A stretch of DNA of 57,986 nucleotides from Chloroflexota bacterium (GTDB taxonomy: Bacteria > Chloroflexota > Anaerolineae > UBA1429): positions 1-57,986 of the forward strand of contig JAAYDC010000024.1 of NCBI GenBank assembly GCA_012729455.1, in the 5' to 3' direction. The notes below the pieces were generated by a model that searched no databases, was not told the DNA's origin, and was given only the letters and a program-made list of their open reading frames with translations. Below, in pieces: positions 24,609 to 33,311 of this stretch (position 1 is the first letter of the stretch; every line of letters begins with the position of its first letter). A program made the position numbers and the translations under genes.

Positions 24609-26326
24609 ACGTTTTCAAATGCGAAATCCCCGGCGGGCACCTCGCCGTGCAGCCGGCTGCCTATACCGAGTTGCTGCGCGATATGCTCGCAACACTTGCG
24701 CAAGCCGGCGCGGTCGAGCGCATCTGGGCGAACGACCCAGTGGCATGGAAGCTGAGCGCCGAGTACGATGCCGAGATCCGCAATCGCCTGGGATGGCTGC
24801 GCCTGCCCGAAAATATGCGTGCCGAACTGCTCAGCGTTGAGGTCTTTGCCAGACAGGCGCGCGAGAGCGGGCTCAAGCGCGTGGTGCACCTGGGAATGGG
24901 CGGCAGCAGCCTGGCGCCCGAAACCCTGCGCCTGGTGCTGAGGGTCGCGCCCGGTTGGCTGGAACTTGATGTACTGGATAGCACCGACCCGGCTCAGATC
25001 CGCCGCGTGGAGGCGGCCGGCAGCCTGCGCGAGACGCTCTTTATAGTGGCCAGCAAGTCGGGCACCACCGCCGAGACGCTCAACCTGTACACCTACTTTC
25101 GCGAGCGTGTACGTGCCGAATTGGGCGACGAGGCTATCCCGGAGCATTTTTGTGTGATCACCGACCCGGGCACCGCCCTGACGGCTCTGGCGATCGATGA
25201 AGAGCTGCCCTATTTCATCAACCCGGCCGATATCGGCGGGCGCTTTTCGGCCCTCTCGCTCTTTGGCTTGCTGCCGGCGGCGTTGCTGGGGCTCGATCTG
25301 GTCAGGCTGCTGGATCGCGGCGCCGCCATGGCAAAAGCCTGCCAGCAAAGCGCGCCGGAATGCAACCCGGGCCTGCTGGTGGGGGCGCTGATGGGCGTCC
25401 TGGCGGCACAGACCTCGCCCAGCGTTAACAAACTGACGCTTCTGACCTCGCCTCAGCTATCCGCCTTTGGCAGCTGGCTAGAGCAGCTGATCGCCGAGAG
25501 CACCGGCAAAGATGGGGTCGGCATCCTGCCGGTGGTGGATGAAGAGCTGCCGCGCCAGGCGCGCAACCCGCAGAACCGCCTGTATGCCTGCCTGCGCCTC
25601 GATGGCGATGATAACACTGCCCTGGATGCGCGCATGGCCGCCATCTGCGCCGAGGGCTTGCCCTCGCTGACGGCTACCCTGAGCGATGGCTATGACATCG
25701 CCGCCCAGTTCATGCTGTGGGAATTTGCCACAGCGGTGGCGGGTATTGTGCTGCGCATTAACCCGTTTGACCAGCCAGATGTCGAATCGGCCAAGGCCGC
25801 AGCACGCAGTGCGTTAGCACGCTACGAATCCGAGCGCAAACTCGAGATCGGCGAGCCGGTTGCCAGGCTCGGATCGCTGCAGTTCTATGCCGAGCAACCC
25901 GCTGACGACGCGCGTGCGCTGATGGATACGATTCTGAACGCCACGCCCGCCAGCGGCTATGCCGCCCTGATGGCTTATATCGACCGCAGCCCGGCCAATG
26001 ATGCGCTGCTGAGCGAACTGGCCAGCGCTCTGGCGGATCGCCTCGGCACGCCGGTGACGATCGGGTTTGGACCGCGCTTTTTACACTCGACCGGCCAGCT
26101 GCACAAGGGAGGACCCAACGACGGCACCTTTATTCAGCTGGTGCAGGACGAAGCCAACGACTTGGAAATTCCGGGGCGCGTCTATACCTTTGGCGTGCTC
26201 AAACGCTCGCAAGCTCTGGGCGACCTCGCAGCCCTTCATGCAGCCGGTCGGCGGACGCTGAGCATCAACCTGGGGACTGATCCGGCGGCCGGCTTGCACG
26301 AGCTGATCAGCCTGGTGCGGGGCTAG
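24605..26326 (+). CDS. pgi: glucose-6-phosphate isomerase, transaldolase-fusion (TalPGI) type
   Basis: A 573-residue phosphoglucose isomerase that interconverts glucose-6-phosphate and fructose-6-phosphate. The HLGMGGSSLAPETLRL and IVASKSGTTAETLNLY phosphate-binding segments and the C-terminal GPRFLHSTGQLHKGGPN segment are those of the PGI half of bifunctional transaldolase/PGI proteins rather than of classical Pgi. Here that half stands alone with no transaldolase domain in front. I chose the ATG at 24605 because AAGGGGAC precedes it and it overlaps the larC2 stop by 4 bases; a longer frame from 24503 lies inside larC2. Co-transcribed with the lar genes and sixA. Confidence 0.9.
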   Translation: MNVFKCEIPGGHLAVQPAAYTELLRDMLATLAQAGAVERIWANDPVAWKLSAEYDAEIRNRLGWLRLPENMRAELLSVEVFARQARESGLKRVVHLGMGGSSLAPETLRLVLRVAPGWLELDVLDSTDPAQIRRVEAAGSLRETLFIVASKSGTTAETLNLYTYFRERVRAELGDEAIPEHFCVITDPGTALTALAIDEELPYFINPADIGGRFSALSLFGLLPAALLGLDLVRLLDRGAAMAKACQQSAPECNPGLLVGALMGVLAAQTSPSVNKLTLLTSPQLSAFGSWLEQLIAESTGKDGVGILPVVDEELPRQARNPQNRLYACLRLDGDDNTALDARMAAICAEGLPSLTATLSDGYDIAAQFMLWEFATAVAGIVLRINPFDQPDVESAKAAARSALARYESERKLEIGEPVARLGSLQFYAEQPADDARALMDTILNATPASGYAALMAYIDRSPANDALLSELASALADRLGTPVTIGFGPRFLHSTGQLHKGGPNDGTFIQLVQDEANDLEIPGRVYTFGVLKRSQALGDLAALHAAGRRTLSINLGTDPAAGLHELISLVRG

Positions 26327-26330
26327 CGCC

Positions 26331-26837
26331 ATGCTAGAGCTGCTGGTGATGCGCCACGCACAATCCGACTGGGAGAGCGCTCCCGGCGAGGTGGTGCCGG
26401 ATATCGAGCGCCCACTGAGCAAGCGCGGCAAGTGCGACGCCCTGGCACAGGGCGAGCTGCTCAACCAGCTGGGTCTGATCCCGGATGTGATCGTCTCCTC
26501 ACCTGCCAAACGCGCGCGCTCGACGGCCAAGCGTGTGGCGCGCGGCAGCGGATATCGCGGCGAGGTGGTCATCCTGCCGGCGCTCTATATGCAAGGCTGG
26601 GAGCGCATTCTGGTGGGGCTGGCGAACACAGGCCTCGCTGAAGAGCGCGTGATGATCGTTGGCCACAATCCAGATTTCAGTGAGCTGGTCAGTTTCTTGA
26701 CGGGCCAGGCGACGGAGATGGGCACGGCGCATATCGCCTGTTTGCAGGTGCCTACCGCAAGCTGGCTAGAACTGCGCGAGCAGCCCACCTGCCGTATGCT
26801 GCGCCACCTGGCACCGGCACGCCCTGTAAATAAATAG
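26331..26837 (+). CDS. sixA: SixA-like phosphohistidine phosphatase
   Basis: A 168-residue histidine phosphatase of the SixA group. The catalytic motif VMRHAQSDW, the second-shell RPLSKRGKCDA and SSPAKRARSTAKR segments, and the VGHNPDF motif with the second catalytic His are present. SixA-type proteins dephosphorylate phosphohistidine on phosphotransfer proteins; the target here is unknown. It starts 4 bases after pgi and ends the operon. A hairpin terminator follows at 26848-26877. Confidence 0.88.
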   Translation: MLELLVMRHAQSDWESAPGEVVPDIERPLSKRGKCDALAQGELLNQLGLIPDVIVSSPAKRARSTAKRVARGSGYRGEVVILPALYMQGWERILVGLANTGLAEERVMIVGHNPDFSELVSFLTGQATEMGTAHIACLQVPTASWLELREQPTCRMLRHLAPARPVNK

Positions 26838-26847
26838 AGACACACAA

Positions 26848-26877
26848 AAACACGCGCCGGTTTGCTGGCACGTGTTT
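26848..26877. terminator. hairpin terminator between convergent genes
   Basis: AAACACG (26848-26854) pairs with CGTGTTT (26871-26877), with an inner GCC/GGC stem. It is preceded by an A-run and followed by GTT, and lies between the sixA stop and the end of the minus-strand CBS gene. Confidence 0.6.
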
Positions 26878-26895
26878 GTTATGCCTTGGAAAAGG

Positions 26896-28149
26896 TTAAT
26901 GGTAAAAGCGCGGCAGGCGCTTTTTCCAGGCGGTCGGGATGATCTTGTCGAGTGCGTCGTCGGCTGTCACCAAACCGATCAGGTGCTCCTGTTCATCTAC
27001 CACGGGGATGACCGTCAGATTATACTTGCTGACCATCTGCGCTACATCGTTTTGGGTATCGGTGGGCTGGCAGGTGATCACGTGGTCATCCATAAAGTCC
27101 GATACCTCGCTGCCGGGAGCGGCCAATACGAGGTCGTGCAGCGAAAAACAGCCGATCAGGCGACCTTTGGCATCTGCAACGTACAGATAGGTGATCGTAT
27201 CATAATCGGAAGCCTCTTCGCGGATGTACTCGATCACCTCGGCGGACGTCATGTGCGGGCGCACCAGCACAAAGTCGGTCGTCATGATACCGCCGGCCGA
27301 ATCCTCGGGATATCGCAGCAGCATGCGCACGTCATCGGCCTGCTCGGGCTCCATCAACTCCAGCAGGCTGTCGGAGCGCTCGTCGGGCAGCTCGGCCAGC
27401 AGGTCGGCGGCCTCGTCGGGGGCCATCTCCTCCAGCACATCAGCCACCATCTCGTCGTCGAGGTTTTCCACCAGGCTAGCCTGGAACTCGGGCTCGACCG
27501 CCTCGAGGGTATCCGCCACTATCTTGGCATCCAGGGTCTCGAGCACGGCCGTCGAATCAGCCAGCGATAGGTCAGAGATGATCTCGGCCAGGTCGGCAGG
27601 GTGCAGTTCGCCCAGGCTGCTGGTTGGGACTTTGAGGCGCATCGAGCCGGTCTCGGGCAGAAGCTCGACGTTATCCCACGAGATAATGCCCTCGTTGGGG
27701 GCTGATTTGCGGCCTGGTATGATCTTGCCCAGCGCGCCCAAGCCCAGCCGGCGCATCAGCGCAGCTGAGCCGATGTCGACGTTGGCGACATAGAAGCGAT
27801 CCATAATGCGCGCCAGCTCGAGGTCGTTCACGCGCACGACGCGCATGCCATCGGTATCGATGATCTGCTTGTCGAGCACATCGCGCGCCAGCCACAGCTC
27901 ATTTTCGGCGGGTACATGCTCTTCGAGGTCAGCGCTGCGGCGCGAGAGGGGGATAGCCGGCGCGATCAGCACCGCGACATCGGCGATCTGGATCAGGCGG
28001 GTGGCTTTGTCGTTGCGCACCGCCAGTGCGGTGATCTCGGGGTGGGTAAGAGACGCACGCTCCAGCGCCAGGACATCCTTGACGGTGCCGATGCGCACGC
28101 CCTCCAGGTCGGTAACGGCCTTGCCCAAGATCGCAGAGACAAATGCCAT
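26896..28149 (-). CDS. soluble PRC-barrel / MgtE N-domain / CBS-pair protein
   Basis: A 417-residue protein with no membrane segments. Residues about 1-160 read as PRC-barrel-like domains (repeated GVRIGTVKDVLAL and MRVVRVNDLEL patterns). About 185-285 is an MgtE N-terminal superhelical domain (LHPADLAEIISDL, MAPDEAADLLAELP). The PEDSAGGIMTTDFVLV linker then leads to a CBS pair to the end. In MgtE these cytosolic parts sense magnesium and gate the channel, but the transmembrane pore domain is missing here. It may regulate a separate transporter. The ATG has GGAGG upstream, and a TTGACA promoter is at 28179-28206. It is divergent from infA. Confidence 0.85.
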   Translation of the reverse strand: MAFVSAILGKAVTDLEGVRIGTVKDVLALERASLTHPEITALAVRNDKATRLIQIADVAVLIAPAIPLSRRSADLEEHVPAENELWLARDVLDKQIIDTDGMRVVRVNDLELARIMDRFYVANVDIGSAALMRRLGLGALGKIIPGRKSAPNEGIISWDNVELLPETGSMRLKVPTSSLGELHPADLAEIISDLSLADSTAVLETLDAKIVADTLEAVEPEFQASLVENLDDEMVADVLEEMAPDEAADLLAELPDERSDSLLELMEPEQADDVRMLLRYPEDSAGGIMTTDFVLVRPHMTSAEVIEYIREEASDYDTITYLYVADAKGRLIGCFSLHDLVLAAPGSEVSDFMDDHVITCQPTDTQNDVAQMVSKYNLTVIPVVDEQEHLIGLVTADDALDKIIPTAWKKRLPRFYH

Positions 28150-28178
28150 ACCTCACCTCCGGTAACCGAGCTGACTTC

Positions 28179-28206
28179 AGTCTAGGCGAATGCCCGGGCC
28201 TGTCAA
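28179..28206 (-). promoter_or_regulatory. predicted sigma70 promoter of the PRC-barrel/CBS gene
   Basis: Minus strand: consensus -35 TTGACA (28206-28201), 16-base spacer, -10 TAGACT (28184-28179). The start point would lie near 28172, about 23 bases before the ATG. Confidence 0.5.
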
Positions 28207-28235
28207 GGCTGAGCAGATGGCTATGTCGGTGGTAT

Positions 28236-28264
28236 TTGTTATGTATTCTGATTTACAGTATAAT
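28236..28264 (+). promoter_or_regulatory. predicted sigma70 promoter of infA
   Basis: Plus strand: -35 TTGTTA, 17-base spacer, consensus -10 TATAAT (28259-28264) in an AT-rich segment. It gives a leader of about 65 bases before the infA ATG at 28336. Confidence 0.65.
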
Positions 28265-28335
28265 ATATTTGATAATGCTTCGGACGATTGGTAAACCGCG
28301 GTACAGTTGTGTTTCAAGGAGTGTGTTCAGGGTTT

Positions 28336-28596
28336 ATGACCAAACCAAGCCAACAAAAAGTCGAAGTCGAAGGCACCGTGATCGAAGCGTTGCCCAACAC
28401 CCAGTTCCGCGTGCGTTTGGAAAACGACCACGAAGTGCTGGCCTATATTTCGGGCCGGATGCGCAAGTACTATATCCGCATCCTCCTGGGCGACCGGGTG
28501 CGCGTCGAGCTTTCGCCCTTTGATCTTTCGCGCGGACGCATCGTCTACCGTTTCAAGCAGCGCCGCAGCAACGAAGAAGAAGAGACTCAAGACTAG
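28336..28596 (+). CDS. infA: translation initiation factor IF-1
   Basis: An 86-residue S1/OB-fold protein. [38 protein letters not shown] and [16 protein letters not shown] are classic IF-1 strands. IF-1 binds the ribosomal A site during initiation. It is longer than the usual 72 residues through an N-terminal MTKPSQQ and an acidic tail ending EEEETQD. The ATG at 28336 is my choice; an AAGGAG lies about 14 bases upstream, which is long. It is monocistronic with its own promoter and terminator, away from the ribosomal protein operon where infA often lies. Confidence 0.93.
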   Translation: MTKPSQQKVEVEGTVIEALPNTQFRVRLENDHEVLAYISGRMRKYYIRILLGDRVRVELSPFDLSRGRIVYRFKQRRSNEEEETQD

Positions 28597-28617
28597 CGCC
28601 GGCTCAATCTGATATCC

Positions 28618-28656
28618 AACAGCGGGATAAGGTATCTTATCCCGTTGTTTTGTTTT
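28618..28656 (+). terminator. intrinsic terminator of infA
   Basis: 14-bp stem (arms 28618-28631 and 28636-28649, one G-T pair) with a 4-base loop, followed by TTGTTTT. It lies 21 bases after the infA stop. Confidence 0.85.
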
Positions 28657-28665
28657 GCGGCGCGC

Positions 28666-28694
28666 TTGCCGAATGACGCGTTCGCGGGTATAAG
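28666..28694 (+). promoter_or_regulatory. predicted sigma70 promoter of the DUF5722/lyase/reductase operon
   Basis: Plus strand: -35 TTGCCG, 17-base spacer, -10 TATAAG (28689-28694). It lies 32 bases before the first ATG. Confidence 0.5.
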
Positions 28695-28726
28695 AGGGTC
28701 AGCCAATCAAGCTCGAGAGGAGCAAT

Positions 28727-30403
28727 ATGCGCATCAGCGAAATCACCGCGACTAAAGACGAGATCATTTTTACCTGCGATAAAGCCTGTGCATGCGGAGA
28801 CGCCAGCGTGGCAGCCTATGTGCCAGTCGTGTGCGGCGATCCGCAGGCCGAGTTCAAACCAGCGCGCATGGTGGCGAAATACGAGCGAGAAGTCGCTGGC
28901 GGACGCATTGCCATCCCGCGCTTTGCCGGCGATTACGACCAGCTGATCTGCCGCTTTGTAGTAAGCTGCAGCGACGGAGCTGCCGAAGGCGTGTGCTATG
29001 TCACCGAAGTCGACCCGAGTGTCGCCACATATAATTATCCCTACCCAAAGCGCATCATAAAAGCCGTCAACGTGCCCAACAACACGCAGGAGGATATCGA
29101 CATCCTGGGGCTGGGGCAGACCAGCTGCGGTCCCAACCAGGCCGAGCTGATGGCGATGCATCCCTCGGACAAGACCATCACCCACATTTATAACGGCAAG
29201 CCCTATTACTTGAAAAAGGACGTTGTAGAGGCGCTGGACGCTTACCTGGCGCCCTATGCCGCGCGTGAGATCCCCTGCTTGATGCGCTACATCAATGGTG
29301 CTTTCCTGATCGGCGAGCGCGCCGATGCCGAGGTGGTCGAGATAATCCAGCATCCCAAATACGACTATGACTTTCCGGCTGCCTATATGAGCGCCTTTAA
29401 CGTGCGCACCGAAGAGGGTCTTGATCACTTTTGCGCCTGCACCGATTTCCTGGTGGAGCGCTACTCGCGAGAGGATCGCCGGTATGGCTGGTGCCTGAGC
29501 TTTGAGATGGGCAACGAAGTCACCAGCCAGTATATCTGGAACAACGCCGGCGAAATGAGCTGCGAGCAGTTCATGGAAGAATATACCACCATCATGCGCC
29601 TGGCGTGGCTGCTTTCGCGCAAGCACTATGCCAATTTCCGCATTCACACCTCCTTTGACCAGTATTTCAGCGGACGCCACGTGCCGGCTGAGCCACGGCG
29701 CTACTATGGCATGCGCGAATGCATCGACAACATTGCCAAATATTGCGCGCGCGACGGCGATTTTCCATGGAATATTGCCACACATCCCTACCCGGAGAAC
29801 CTCTCGTTCCCCGATTTCTATCACGACCGCGAGCCGACCTTTGCCTTTACCACCCGCAGGGTGACGTTCAAGAACCTCGAGGTCATGCCGGCGTATATGG
29901 CCCAGGAGCACCTGCTCTACCGCGGCCAGCCGCGCCGCATTCTCTTCCCCGAGCAGGGCTTTAACTCGCGTGATAACGAGACCTATACCGAGCTGGAGGG
30001 TGCACACGGGTACTGTCTGGCGTACCTGAAAATCCGCCAGCAGCCTACCATCGACCTCTTTTTGCACCACAGCTATATGGATAACCCCTGGGAATTTGGC
30101 CTCAACCTGGGCATCCGCCGCTTTGGCGGACAGGATGCCAACGGCAAGTACATCGCCGGCGAACCCAAGCCGATCTACTATGTGATGCGCGACATGGATA
30201 CCCCTGCTGAAACGCAGAGGGTGGCCGAGGCGCGCGCCTTTATCGGCGAGGAGCTCTTTGATGCGCTGCTCAGCCCGCCGAAAGTGACGGAGGATATCGA
30301 CCGCTCGCGCGAAGGACTTTCGATTCCGGGGCAGGGCAATGTCAACCGCGAGCGGGACGCCGACGCCTCGCAGGAGGGAATCGTCTCTAACTTTGACCAC
30401 TGA
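28727..30403 (+). CDS. DUF5722-like putative glycoside hydrolase (clan GH-A-type barrel)
   Basis: A 558-residue protein without a signal peptide that resembles the uncharacterised DUF5722 family. An N-terminal beta domain (about 1-90) precedes a TIM-barrel-like region. Two features suggest a retaining glycosidase of clan GH-A: an Asn-Glu pair in FEMGNEVTS (Glu about 264, acid/base position) and a later Glu in LFPEQGFNS (about 409, nucleophile position). These role assignments are inference from the fold pattern. The ATG is preceded by GAGAGGAG. It is the first gene of an operon with a heparinase II/III-like lyase and an aldo/keto reductase. The substrate may be the oligosaccharide produced by that lyase. 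Confidence 0.65.
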   Translation: MRISEITATKDEIIFTCDKACACGDASVAAYVPVVCGDPQAEFKPARMVAKYEREVAGGRIAIPRFAGDYDQLICRFVVSCSDGAAEGVCYVTEVDPSVATYNYPYPKRIIKAVNVPNNTQEDIDILGLGQTSCGPNQAELMAMHPSDKTITHIYNGKPYYLKKDVVEALDAYLAPYAAREIPCLMRYINGAFLIGERADAEVVEIIQHPKYDYDFPAAYMSAFNVRTEEGLDHFCACTDFLVERYSREDRRYGWCLSFEMGNEVTSQYIWNNAGEMSCEQFMEEYTTIMRLAWLLSRKHYANFRIHTSFDQYFSGRHVPAEPRRYYGMRECIDNIAKYCARDGDFPWNIATHPYPENLSFPDFYHDREPTFAFTTRRVTFKNLEVMPAYMAQEHLLYRGQPRRILFPEQGFNSRDNETYTELEGAHGYCLAYLKIRQQPTIDLFLHHSYMDNPWEFGLNLGIRRFGGQDANGKYIAGEPKPIYYVMRDMDTPAETQRVAEARAFIGEELFDALLSPPKVTEDIDRSREGLSIPGQGNVNRERDADASQEGIVSNFDH

Positions 30404-30418
30404 TCGCAAGAGGCTGCT

Positions 30419-32257
30419 ATGTCTGGTGCAGAGACCCTTTCACATCCGCGACTGCTGGCGACGCCCGCGCTGATCGAGCAGGCCAGGGCGCGCATCACAG
30501 CCGGTTTTTCGCCGGCAATGGAGGGCGCCAGGCAGGTGCGAGCCCTGGCGGAAAAGGCAGCTGATATCGAGCTGCCCGTATTTGACCACAGCTGGTATGC
30601 CGGCAAGACGTTTGAGGACTGGCCGGCACTATATCCGCTCGTTGCGCAGCATTGCACCTATATCCCAGAGCCGCCAGCCACGGCGGCACTGGGAGCAGCG
30701 TTGGATTTCGCCCTGACTGGCCGGTCCGAGAGCCTGGCAGCCGTACGCAGGGTGCTCACGCATTATGCCGACACGTTCCAGTTTGATGTTCAGCATTATG
30801 ATGTGGGCATGAATTACTCGGTATGGGGGCTGCCGCTGTTGTATGCCTATGACCTAGTGTATGACGCCCTCGACGAGCATGCTGCGATAGACGCCTTTTT
30901 CGGCGAATACGTGCGCGCCGTGCAGACCAACGACCGCGAATGGATCGCCAATGGCTGGGGCGGGCTCTATAACAACCACTACGCCTGGCATCACCAGGGT
31001 ATCGCCACCTATGGGCTGATGTTCAATCGGCCCGAGCTGCTCGACTATGCTTTTAATAACCCGATGGGCATCCGCGCGTGCCTGATCAACAGCCTGACAG
31101 ATGAAGGCCTCTGGTTCGAGAGCGCTACGGGTTACAACTTTGTGGGGTCGGCAGCTTATGCGGTGCTGGCGTGGTGCCTGCGCAATAGCGGTGCCGAGAT
31201 CGACCTCTTTAGCGTGCAATACGGCCCTTACAAGAGCCTGCGGGCGATCTATGATGCCGCCTTGGCTCTTTTATTGCCGGATGGCATACTGCCTAACGTG
31301 GGTGATTGTTACGGCCGGCGCGCTGCCTTGCCGACAGTACAGTATGAGCTGGCCTATGCCGTCTATGGCGATCCGCGTTACGCCTGGGTGCTGGCACGCC
31401 AGCGCGAGGGCGCGCAAGTGCCGGCTTGGATTCAGATATTTGCCGAGCAGGAGCTGGGTCTGCAGCTCAAGCCCAGGGTGGTCACGCGGCTGTGGCCCGA
31501 GCACGGCTATACCCTGCTGACACAGGCTCCCGGCGGCGACTATTTTGGCGACCAGTCGTCCGCCTGCTTTGTCAACTGGGCGTACAGCGGCATTCATCAT
31601 CATCAGGATCGCCTGTCGATCGAGCTGTATGCCCAAGGGAAGCGCTGGTTGGTAGATGCTGAATCCCTGTCCAGCGGGCACGGCTTTTCGGCGCCGGTGC
31701 AGCGCCAGCTCAACCGCAGTACACTGTGCCATAACCTGGTGATGGTAGATGGCCGCGACCAGCGCAGTGTACGGCGCAATCTTAGGCTGGTCGAGTTCTC
31801 TGCCGAAAACCGCCGTATCAGTGTCTGCGATGGCGGTATGCTGGTGGAGGGCGTTATCCAGCATCGCACTTTACAGCTGGATGCGCGCGCCCTCCACGAC
31901 GAGTATCTGCTGGATTCCGCGGCCCCGCACCAGTACGACTATCAGCTGCACTTTGAGCCAGGCTGTGAGGTCTCTAGCGACCTGGCCTTGAACCCCATCG
32001 ACACGATAGGCGAGGGTGAGGCGTATACCTGGGCACGTGGGCTGCAGCAGGCCGATGTACAGGGTGATCAAGTCAGCCTGATCGTCACACAAGCCGGGCG
32101 CGAGATGCATGTACGCATCGATGTGCCGGCGGGCTCCAAAGTACTATGCGGATACCTGCCGCGTACCCATGACTATGTCGCTCCGCACCGGCCTTTTGTA
32201 ATCGTGCGCAGTCAGGGTAAAAGCTGTGTGCGCTTTAACACTGAATTCACCTGGTAG
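30419..32257 (+). CDS. heparinase II/III-family polysaccharide lyase
   Basis: A 612-residue protein with the two-domain layout of heparinase II/III-type lyases. An alpha/alpha toroid (about 1-340) carries NYSVWGLPLLYAYDL and NNHYAWHHQG. A beta-sandwich (about 360-612) carries SGIHHHQDRLSIELYAQG, RWLVDAE and STLCHNLVMVDG. The His and Tyr residues in these segments are in the positions used for beta-elimination on uronic acid glycans. No signal peptide is visible, so the substrate is probably an imported oligouronate. It is second in the operon, 15 bases after the DUF5722-like gene. Heparan, alginate or another uronan cannot be told apart by eye. Confidence 0.82.
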   Translation: MSGAETLSHPRLLATPALIEQARARITAGFSPAMEGARQVRALAEKAADIELPVFDHSWYAGKTFEDWPALYPLVAQHCTYIPEPPATAALGAALDFALTGRSESLAAVRRVLTHYADTFQFDVQHYDVGMNYSVWGLPLLYAYDLVYDALDEHAAIDAFFGEYVRAVQTNDREWIANGWGGLYNNHYAWHHQGIATYGLMFNRPELLDYAFNNPMGIRACLINSLTDEGLWFESATGYNFVGSAAYAVLAWCLRNSGAEIDLFSVQYGPYKSLRAIYDAALALLLPDGILPNVGDCYGRRAALPTVQYELAYAVYGDPRYAWVLARQREGAQVPAWIQIFAEQELGLQLKPRVVTRLWPEHGYTLLTQAPGGDYFGDQSSACFVNWAYSGIHHHQDRLSIELYAQGKRWLVDAESLSSGHGFSAPVQRQLNRSTLCHNLVMVDGRDQRSVRRNLRLVEFSAENRRISVCDGGMLVEGVIQHRTLQLDARALHDEYLLDSAAPHQYDYQLHFEPGCEVSSDLALNPIDTIGEGEAYTWARGLQQADVQGDQVSLIVTQAGREMHVRIDVPAGSKVLCGYLPRTHDYVAPHRPFVIVRSQGKSCVRFNTEFTW

Positions 32258-32276
32258 AGGTAACGAGAGGAGCACT

Positions 32277-33260
32277 ATGCGTTATCGCATGCTCGGACGC
32301 ACCGGGCAGTTGGTCAGTGAGATCGGCATGGGAACCTGGTCGATCGGCGGCGGTTGGGGCCCTAACAACGACGCCGAAGCGATAGCCGCGCTGGAGACCG
32401 CCCTCGAGCAGGGCATCACCTTTATCGATACTGCACTCGGTTATGGCAGCGGCCATGCCGAGGAGCTGGTCGGCCGCGTGCTCAAGGGCAAGCGCGAGCG
32501 GGCAGTGGTGGCCACCAAGATCCCGCCGCAGACCGGCCGCTGGCCAGTTATGCCGGGCGAGCCGCTCGAGAGCGCCTTTTCGGCGGAGTGGGTAATCCGC
32601 TGCACCGAGGAAAGTCTGCGCAACCTGCAGATGGATTATATCGACGTGCAGCAGCTGCACGCCTGGACGCCCGACTATGTGCAGCAGACTGCCTGGCTTG
32701 AGGCGTTGTACAAACTCCGTGAGCAGGGCAAGGTACGCTTTTTCGGCGTCTCAGCCAACGACTGGGATCCGTTCGGAGTTGTCAGCCTGGTAGAATCGGG
32801 TCTGATCGATACCATCCAGGTGATCTATAATATCTTTGAGCAACGCCCCCAGCACTCGCTGCTGCCGGCCGCCCTGCGCCACAATGTTGGCATTATCGTC
32901 AGGGTGCCCTTTGAAGAGGGACTGCTGACCGGCACGCTCAAGCCGGGGCATCAGTTCGCCGAGGGCGACTGGCGTTCTGGCTGGGCTACCCCCGAGCGCC
33001 TAACGCAGGCTTTGCCGCGCGTGGAAGCACTCGAGCGCATCGCGGCGCGCGAGGGCATGTCGCTCTCTGAGCTGGCCTTGCGCTGGATCCTCAGCCACCC
33101 GGCCGTCTCGACGGTCATCCCTGGCATGCGCACGCGCAGGTATGTGGCCGTCAACGCTGCCGCATCGGATGGCGTGCTGCTTTCGGCGGCGACTCTCGAA
33201 GAGCTGCGCGCGCACGCTTTTACACACGGCTGGAAATACCCCTGGGCGGCAGATTTGTAG
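32277..33260 (+). CDS. aldo/keto reductase
   Basis: A 327-residue aldo/keto reductase. LGRTGQLVSEIGMGTWSIGG is typical of the start. The catalytic Asp (FIDTALGYG), Tyr (same segment), Lys (VATKIPP) and His (QQLHAW) are visible, and the C-terminal LRWILSHPAVSTVIPG binds the cofactor. I chose the ATG at 32277, which has GAGAGGAG upstream; a longer frame begins inside the lyase gene. It is last in the operon, before a strong terminator. It may reduce an unsaturated uronate or a related keto-sugar. Confidence 0.9.
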   Translation: MRYRMLGRTGQLVSEIGMGTWSIGGGWGPNNDAEAIAALETALEQGITFIDTALGYGSGHAEELVGRVLKGKRERAVVATKIPPQTGRWPVMPGEPLESAFSAEWVIRCTEESLRNLQMDYIDVQQLHAWTPDYVQQTAWLEALYKLREQGKVRFFGVSANDWDPFGVVSLVESGLIDTIQVIYNIFEQRPQHSLLPAALRHNVGIIVRVPFEEGLLTGTLKPGHQFAEGDWRSGWATPERLTQALPRVEALERIAAREGMSLSELALRWILSHPAVSTVIPGMRTRRYVAVNAAASDGVLLSAATLEELRAHAFTHGWKYPWAADL

Positions 33261-33263
33261 TAA

Positions 33264-33292
33264 AAGAGGCCGGTCACATCGACCGGCCTCTT
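33264..33292. terminator. intrinsic terminator between convergent operons
   Basis: Perfect 12-bp stem (33264-33275 with 33281-33292) and a 5-base loop, preceded by AA and followed by TT. It lies 4 bases after the aldo/keto reductase stop and 20 bases before the end of the minus-strand DUF4013 gene. Confidence 0.8.
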
Positions 33293-33311
33293 GAATAATA
33301 CCTGTGAGCGC

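Noticed and set aside
28637-30409. 590-codon antisense open frame on the minus strand
   Set aside because: It lies exactly opposite the DUF5722-like gene, has no recognisable domain, and is expected from GC-rich codon use. The sense frame has a promoter, a ribosome site and family similarity.
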